Origin: Spirochaetaceae bacterium
Lineage (GTDB): Bacteria > Spirochaetota > Spirochaetia > DSM-27196 > SKKC01
Assembly: GCA_007128315.1 (NCBI GenBank)
Contig: SKXQ01000098.1
Location: 1-47,069, forward strand
Direction of reading: 5' to 3'
Length of the DNA: 47,069 nucleotides
Shown here one piece after another: positions 41,889-47,069 of the stretch (the first letter of the stretch is position 1; each line of letters begins with the position of its first letter). Under the pieces are notes generated by a model. That model was not told the DNA's origin. It searched no databases and saw only the letters and a list, made by a program, of their open reading frames with translations. The translations under genes were made by a program, and so were the position numbers.

Positions 41889-43829
41889 TCAGTCGGCAAA
41901 GAAGAACTGCTCGACGAGATGGCTGTACGACCAGAACCCGTCGAACCCCCAGAAGCCGTCTTCCGGTACGTTTCGCAGATTCTGTCGGACAAATACCTCT
42001 TTCGGGTGTGGCCCCACAAGACTCATGCGCCACAGGTTTTCTGCCTGCGACTGCAGAATCTGGCGACCGTAGTCGTGGCGGGTATTCTCATTCAGAGAGG
42101 TTTCCATGGAGACGCGAAGGTCAACCAGTTCATTGATCTCCGCCGGAAGATATGGCCAGCCGTCAGCACCAATCGAAGGCCATCCTTCGTTGTTCTGTCG
42201 CCGACCGATATTGGGTGCAAACCACTCGGAGTCCGTAAAGAAAAGCACGTCCAGCGCACGGTCTATTCCCCCCGGTCCGACAATGTCATTTTCCCGTGCG
42301 AGTATACGCTCGTTCCGCAACTCATTTGAGATCGGGCGGACTTCGAGATCAATTCCAAGAGCCGCCCAGTAGTCTTCGATCAGTTCGAAGTAGGCAATGT
42401 GCACATCGCTCTGAAGTTCAGCGAGGATGCGCAGTCGGCTTCCATCCGGTCGTAGGCGAAAACCTGCGCTGTCGCGACGGGTCAGACCCATGTCGTCAAG
42501 GAGCGCGTTTGCCCGTGCAGGATCGTAGTCTGCAAACGCTCGGGCATTCCGTTCTTCGAACAGAACCGAGGTTTCGTGTACGGTCATTTGCTGGGGTCTC
42601 GAAAGACCGAAGAAAAACACCTCGTTTATCTCGTCCCGGTCTATACCGAGGGAAATAGCCTGGCGAAAACGTGGATCCTGGAAGATGGCACGCTGGACTT
42701 CGTCTATATGCGCGAGATTCAGACCGAACGAGATCGATTGTTCGGTTGAATCGTACAGAATGACACGATAATTCCCGACTTCCTGATACTGGGTATAAGT
42801 GGGCATATTGCTGAGCGACGTATCCCAGCCTGAGTAGTAGTCTACCTGACCGGTCAGAATCTGTGTTTCGAGGACGGTTCCGTCGCTGACTGCAACAGAT
42901 CGAACACCGTCAAGGTAGGGAAGCTGGTTTCCTGCCGTATCTATCTTCCAGTAGTACGGATTCGGTTCGATGTGTGCAGTTGTTTCTGTTATCTCCCGAA
43001 CCCGGAATGCATTGATCGTGGGATAGCTGGTGTCGAACTGATCCGGCATCCCGAACCACGCAAAGACCGTTACCGACTGTACATAGTTCTGTAGATCATC
43101 GAATCCGACCTCCTGCAGCCGGCGTGAAATATCAGCTTCGCTGGCGTAGTCAGGGTGAAAGCGGCTCAGATAGTGTCGTGGTGCGAGAAGCGGATACCAG
43201 CCGCGTTGATGCCCCATGTGATTCGGAAACAGCGGATTAGGCTGTGGAAAGCGAAAAACTACTGTCAGAGGATCGGGAGCTTCAACCTCCATCCATCCTC
43301 CCTGGAAAAATGCACGACGATCGAGAAACCCATCTGGATAGAATCTTGTGTCATTAGCAACTTCATTCCACCAGAAATCTATGTCGGCGGAGGTGAATGG
43401 TTCACCGTCTGACCAACGCATGCCTTCACGCAGGTAGAATGTGAACACACGACCGTCTGCTGACATATCCCAACCGGTTGCGACATTTGGAGTCAGCTCG
43501 GAAAGCGAGGTGTCCCAGCGAAGCAGACCTTCTCCCATGACAAAGGTCCAGGGTACACGCGGATTTCCGACGACCGGGCTGTCGACGATACCCCCATACT
43601 GTCCGATCCGCTCGATTGGGGTTACGACCAGCGGAGTTGCACCGATTCGTTCTGCAACCGGTGGAAGCTGGCCCGATTGAACCAGAGATGCATACCGTGG
43701 CGGTTCACCGTCTACCGTGACCGCTGCGGTACCGGGAACAGCTTCAGTAGAACCTCGTGCGAACACGGGCCCTGCTGCAATAAACAGGACCAGCGACACA
43801 ACAGTCAAAATAAATAACGCTCGACGCAT
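41889..43829 (-). CDS. ABC transporter solute-binding protein, family 5 (oligopeptide/oligosaccharide)
   Basis: A 646-residue secreted binding protein of the SBP_bac_5 type. A signal peptide covers about residues 1-24 (ALFILTVVSLVLFIAAGPVFA) with cleavage near ARGSTEA. The mature part has the family patterns (LRWDTSLSELTPNVATGWDMSADGR-like block, FYLREGMRWSDGEPFTSADI, FRQAISLGIDRDEINEVFFF). Family-5 proteins bind peptides or, in several saccharolytic thermophiles and spirochaetes, oligosaccharides. The glycosidase context favours an oligosaccharide. ATG 43829 is chosen over 43850 because AAGGAGG is six bases upstream. It is the first gene of the leftward importer operon. Confidence 0.92.
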   Translation of the reverse strand: MRRALFILTVVSLVLFIAAGPVFARGSTEAVPGTAAVTVDGEPPRYASLVQSGQLPPVAERIGATPLVVTPIERIGQYGGIVDSPVVGNPRVPWTFVMGEGLLRWDTSLSELTPNVATGWDMSADGRVFTFYLREGMRWSDGEPFTSADIDFWWNEVANDTRFYPDGFLDRRAFFQGGWMEVEAPDPLTVVFRFPQPNPLFPNHMGHQRGWYPLLAPRHYLSRFHPDYASEADISRRLQEVGFDDLQNYVQSVTVFAWFGMPDQFDTSYPTINAFRVREITETTAHIEPNPYYWKIDTAGNQLPYLDGVRSVAVSDGTVLETQILTGQVDYYSGWDTSLSNMPTYTQYQEVGNYRVILYDSTEQSISFGLNLAHIDEVQRAIFQDPRFRQAISLGIDRDEINEVFFFGLSRPQQMTVHETSVLFEERNARAFADYDPARANALLDDMGLTRRDSAGFRLRPDGSRLRILAELQSDVHIAYFELIEDYWAALGIDLEVRPISNELRNERILARENDIVGPGGIDRALDVLFFTDSEWFAPNIGRRQNNEGWPSIGADGWPYLPAEINELVDLRVSMETSLNENTRHDYGRQILQSQAENLWRMSLVGPHPKEVFVRQNLRNVPEDGFWGFDGFWSYSHLVEQFFFAD

Positions 43830-43853
43830 ATCATACCTCCTTGAGCGCATGCT

Positions 43854-43870
43854 TTGATCGTATTGATCAA
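43854..43870. promoter_or_regulatory. Inverted repeat upstream of the importer operon, possible operator
   Basis: TTGATC (43854-43859), five bases, GATCAA (43865-43870), between the leftward importer operon and the rightward YesN-type regulator gene, 25 bases from the importer start codon. It could be a binding site for a repressor or for the regulator encoded next to it. No convincing promoter hexamers for the importer were found around it. Confidence 0.35.
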
Positions 43871-43975
43871 CTCACGTTCATGCTATGGCCGACCCGTTCG
43901 GTACAGGAACTGAAGAAAACGCTCGTTCCGTATACAATCGTATCAATATCGGTGGAATGTGCCGGTTTTTCGTTC

Positions 43976-44004
43976 TTGACCGCTCCAGAAAGCGGGCCTA
44001 GTGT
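43976..44004 (+). promoter_or_regulatory. Promoter of the second YesN-type regulator (leaderless)
   Basis: TTGACC (43976-43981), exactly 17 bases, TAGTGT (43999-44004), ending six bases before ATG 44011. No ribosome-binding site. It has the same geometry as the decarboxylase and GH42-like promoters. Confidence 0.65.
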
Positions 44005-44010
44005 GTGTAC

Positions 44011-45645
44011 ATGCAGTCCCTGCCCGCGACGGCCGCAAACATCGTTACGAGTAAGTCCTTCAATCGCCGCTTTCGCGTCATGATCGTCGATGACGACCGC
44101 CTCGCGGTCGACGATCTGAAACGACTTGTGCAGTGGGATGAACTTGATTGTTCCCTTGTGGCAGAAGCCCGAAACGGGCGTGACGCTCTTGCGAAAGCGC
44201 GCGAGGTGCATCCCGATATTGTCATCGCAGATATACGAATGCCGGTTATGGATGGTCTCCAGCTCGCCGAAGAGCTGCTGAGACTCAATCCGTGTATTCG
44301 GGTCCTTTTGTTGACCGCGTTTCGCGATTTCTCCTATGCCAGACAGGCCGTCAGACTTGGTGTCTGCAGCTTCGTACTAAAGAACGAAATGGATCAGCAG
44401 AAACTGGTAACTGAGATTCGTGCGATGCAGACCTCCTGGTTTCGTGCCACGAAAGAACATGGGGCTGCACGCAGAGAAAGTCTGAAATGGTACGCGTTGT
44501 CTCTGGCCCGCGGTACGAAACCCCGGGACATCCCCGGAATTTTAGTCCCTGGCGGATCGGTAGCCGCGGTACTTCTCTCATTGGAGACGCCGCTATCGAC
44601 GATTCTACCACCGGTGAGTGACACGCCGCTTCCTACGGACAACGACATCGCAGGTCGCACGCCCTTGCTTGATGTTATCGACCAGTTCGAAATTGCGCAC
44701 CTTCATAGCAATGTGTACATAGCAATAGCAAGGTTTGAACGGGTATTCTGCACGGCCGAGTTGCGCAGCTACGCGAAATGTCTTATTCGTTCGATTCGTA
44801 AAACGGTCCTTGATCAGGCTGACCTGGAAACGCTTGCGTTCTATTCAATTAGTGATTGCAGTAACGCTGATAGTATTGAAGCGCTCCTGCTGCAGTTGTT
44901 TGAGATTGCCGCTTACAGATACTCCGTAGGTCCAGGCTCCAGCGTTTACCTGGAAGAGTTCAGCCCCGAGGCGGGTGATGGTGAAGTGCTGCAGACACTT
45001 GCGGAGTATGAGTCCGCTTTGGTCGCAGCTATCCGGGATCAGAACGATACTGAAATTACGCAGATAGAAGAGCGAATCATGAACCTTGTTCGAAAAGGGT
45101 GGCTCACGGAACAGACCCTTGTTCGCCTGTTCGAGTATTACATACACGTCATGGAGCAGGCATTGATCGGTACCGCGACGGTTAGCGCGTCCTGGAATGT
45201 TCGTGATGTGCTTCGGGGTCTGCTACGTACCTGTAAACGATCGCACGACGTGTCCGGTCTTCTTCTCGGGCTCTATCAGATCTGTGTGCCAACCGCGAAC
45301 TCGACGCATGGGCAACGCTATTCAGCGCGTGTCCGGAAGGCAATACGATTTATCGAAACCCATTATCCGGAAAGCATCGGGGTGCCGGATATGGCTGTGC
45401 TGGTAGGACTGAGTGTACCGCGTTTTTCTGCGCTTTTTCGCCATGAGACGGGACTTTCACCGGCAGCGTTTCTGGCAGATTATCGGATAGAGCGTGCATG
45501 CAGGCTGCTTGTCGACAGCACCATGAGAGTCGGAGAGATCGCGACAGCTACCGGGTATAGCAGCGCGCAGTACTTCAGCCGTGTTCTGCGTGAGCATACT
45601 GGCAAGACCCCGGTCGAGTACCGTGAAGAGCACGCGCCAGGATGA
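44011..45645 (+). CDS. YesN-type response regulator with AraC DNA-binding domain (second)
   Basis: A 544-residue regulator. A 20-residue lead precedes a receiver domain (about residues 21-140; acidic DDD at 27-29, phospho-acceptor D74 in IVIADIRMP, Lys in CSFVLKNEM). A long middle region follows, then an AraC-type domain at the end (about 440-540; VPDMAVLVGLSVPRFSALFR, EIATATGYSSAQYFSRVLRE). It is expected to control the divergent Opp-type importer and perhaps the fucosidase and GH42-like genes. ATG 44011 is placed six bases after the -10, and an in-frame GTG at 44005 is rejected for that reason. The stop overlaps the next kinase gene by four bases. Confidence 0.92.
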   Translation: MQSLPATAANIVTSKSFNRRFRVMIVDDDRLAVDDLKRLVQWDELDCSLVAEARNGRDALAKAREVHPDIVIADIRMPVMDGLQLAEELLRLNPCIRVLLLTAFRDFSYARQAVRLGVCSFVLKNEMDQQKLVTEIRAMQTSWFRATKEHGAARRESLKWYALSLARGTKPRDIPGILVPGGSVAAVLLSLETPLSTILPPVSDTPLPTDNDIAGRTPLLDVIDQFEIAHLHSNVYIAIARFERVFCTAELRSYAKCLIRSIRKTVLDQADLETLAFYSISDCSNADSIEALLLQLFEIAAYRYSVGPGSSVYLEEFSPEAGDGEVLQTLAEYESALVAAIRDQNDTEITQIEERIMNLVRKGWLTEQTLVRLFEYYIHVMEQALIGTATVSASWNVRDVLRGLLRTCKRSHDVSGLLLGLYQICVPTANSTHGQRYSARVRKAIRFIETHYPESIGVPDMAVLVGLSVPRFSALFRHETGLSPAAFLADYRIERACRLLVDSTMRVGEIATATGYSSAQYFSRVLREHTGKTPVEYREEHAPG

Positions 45646-47069
45646 TCGGACGAACGTTTCTCAGGCGTATTCTGCTCCGTTCCGTTATTGTCGCGAGCAT
45701 CACTGCTCTCGCCGCGTGGTTCACCGTTTACCAGCTTGTCTCACGGTCTGTTGTTGAACGGGCTATTGAAGACGATCTTATGGCAGCAGAGCAAACGGTT
45801 CTGCAGCTCGAGGCGTTTTTTGACCACGTTCGTTACTCGGCAATCGAGGTTATCGTAGAACCGGACGTCAGACGAACATTCATGACTCTTGAATCCGATT
45901 CAGGTCCACTGACGCTTGCCCAGGAAACCATGCTGCGTCGACGGCTGCGGCTTCTCGCTGCATCAAGACCGTATATGCATAGCCTGGCCGTACTGGACCT
46001 GAACGAAGCTGTCTACTGGAGTTTCATTCCGCCAGGGCAAATCCTTACCGACGACCGAAATGCCGACCAGCCATCCGATGTCATCAACACGGACACAAAC
46101 CTTACGGTTCCTGCTTCGGCGGACGTGCTTCATGTCTTTCCCGTTGCCGACGAATTTCTTCGGCAGCTGCCGAAAGACCGCATTCAAACGAGTTACACGG
46201 CACGATACCTCGTTACGGCCGGGGAGTTTCCTGTAGAAGTTTTCGGAATGGTTGTACCGATCCGCGGGCTTGAGCAGACAGACCGCCACTTCGGATATCT
46301 CGTCGTAAACATACACATAGATCACATGCGATCCGTTATTCGACGCGCGACCGCGCAGTTCGACGGGCACATCTGGCTTGACGGTGGCCACCGAATTGTT
46401 CATTCAGCCGGTGTTCCGGCATATCTGGTCGAGAGCGTGACGAATGCGTCTGAATGGAAGACTCTGGTTCACCGTACAACGTCAGGACGGATGGTTACGA
46501 TTCAGGGCTTCGGTCCTGACTGGCAGATTCTGCTGTATTCGTCGAATGCGCAGTTACGGGCACAGTCGTTCAGGAACGCGCAGCTTCAGGCGGTGTTCTC
46601 GCTCGGAGCTCTTGCGCTCCTGATCGGATTGTTGGCTCCGAGTCTTGCCGGTCTTGTTCGCCCTGTCCATGATCTCTCGACTGCCATGGAACGCGTGGCG
46701 CAGGGAGACCTTGAAGTCCGGGTGCCGGTCGCGAAAGGCCAAGAGATGATGCGTCTTACCGACGGCTTTAATACCATGGCCAGGGATCTTCAGGGGCACA
46801 TCGAGTCGCTTATCCGCTACGAGCAGGAGGTCAAGCGTATGGAGTATGATCTTCTGGCTGCGCAGGTGAATCCTCACTTTATCTATAACACCTTAAACTC
46901 TGTTATCTATCTTGCTCGTCAGGACAGGAGTGAGGACATCTCGACCATGGTCTCGTCCCTTATCTCGATACTGCAGGACACTCTGAGAATCAGTGCTGAT
47001 GCAGTGCTTGAACGGCTCGAGGCCGAACTGCGCATGTCCTGGCATTATCTGGTTATACAAAGGTACCGA
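45642..47069 (+). CDS. YesM-type sensor histidine kinase (partial, cut by window edge)
   Basis: At least 476 residues are visible. Helix 1 lies at about residues 12-32 (LLRSVIVASITALAAWFTVY). A large extracytoplasmic region (about 35-315) ends in GPDWQILLYS, helix 2 is at about 323-345 (LGALALLIGLLAPSLAGLV), and a HAMP segment follows (PVHDLSTAMERVAQGDLEVRV). The His_kinase box has its phospho-His in AAQVNPHFIYNTLNSVIYL. The frame is open to the last base, and the ATP-binding domain must lie beyond the window. The ATG overlaps the regulator stop (ATGA). It should phosphorylate that regulator in response to a glycan fragment. Confidence 0.92.
   Translation, partial: MIGRTFLRRILLRSVIVASITALAAWFTVYQLVSRSVVERAIEDDLMAAEQTVLQLEAFFDHVRYSAIEVIVEPDVRRTFMTLESDSGPLTLAQETMLRRRLRLLAASRPYMHSLAVLDLNEAVYWSFIPPGQILTDDRNADQPSDVINTDTNLTVPASADVLHVFPVADEFLRQLPKDRIQTSYTARYLVTAGEFPVEVFGMVVPIRGLEQTDRHFGYLVVNIHIDHMRSVIRRATAQFDGHIWLDGGHRIVHSAGVPAYLVESVTNASEWKTLVHRTTSGRMVTIQGFGPDWQILLYSSNAQLRAQSFRNAQLQAVFSLGALALLIGLLAPSLAGLVRPVHDLSTAMERVAQGDLEVRVPVAKGQEMMRLTDGFNTMARDLQGHIESLIRYEQEVKRMEYDLLAAQVNPHFIYNTLNSVIYLARQDRSEDISTMVSSLISILQDTLRISADAVLERLEAELRMSWHYLVIQRYR

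Overview
The window is GC-rich (roughly 58-60 percent by eye), densely coding, and most likely comes from a free-living, saccharolytic spirochaete (Spirochaetaceae/Alkalispirochaeta-like). This placement is an inference. It rests on the style of the secreted solute-binding proteins (mature starts such as ARGSTEA and AAGARDE), the abundance of YesM/YesN-type sensor-regulator pairs next to sugar ABC transporters, 7TMR-DISM signalling and the gene mix. No rRNA, tRNA, CRISPR array, insertion sequence or phage gene was seen, and no gap between genes exceeds 300 bases.

Layout. 1-1115: end of an ABC-2 export system. 1169-3367: a response-regulator/PAS/HisKA_2 sensor kinase. 3382-13390: a pentose-type sugar locus with an FGGY kinase, a three-gene sensing unit (AraC-type response regulator, YesM-type kinase, membrane-anchored sugar-binding protein) and, convergently, an ABC sugar importer in the order ATPase-permease-binding protein. 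13559-16107: a lipoprotein and a 7TM diguanylate cyclase. 16129-20626: isocitrate dehydrogenase, a CNNM-domain membrane protein, a periplasmic cyclophilin, and an unusual GNAT acetyltransferase fused to a membrane domain that looks like a dead site-2 protease. 20652-24790: an HDAC-family deacetylase, a VapBC-like toxin-antitoxin pair with a clear operator, an orphan 6TM-GAF sensor and an AEC transporter. 24857-33321: UDP-glucose dehydrogenase, CysQ-like phosphatase, LysA-like decarboxylase, PTS EIIA plus a TerB-like protein, and purL-purQ. 33354-47069: a membrane protein of unknown function, then a glycan-use locus (GH29 alpha-L-fucosidase, GH42-like beta-galactosidase, a five-gene Opp-type ABC importer) with its own YesN/YesM pair, the kinase running off the right edge.

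How the genes work together. Two carbohydrate loci share one logic: an ABC importer, a catabolic enzyme set, and a divergent or convergent sensor kinase plus AraC-type response regulator. The first locus adds a third sensing component, an uncleaved periplasmic-binding protein translated in overlap with the kinase gene.

A recurrent sequence feature is the promoter-start arrangement. Many first genes have no ribosome-binding site; a TTGACC-like -35, a 17-bp spacer and a TAnnnT -10 end only 6 to 11 bases before the start codon. This implies leaderless or nearly leaderless mRNAs. Operon-internal genes, by contrast, carry Shine-Dalgarno sequences or overlap the preceding stop by 4 bases.
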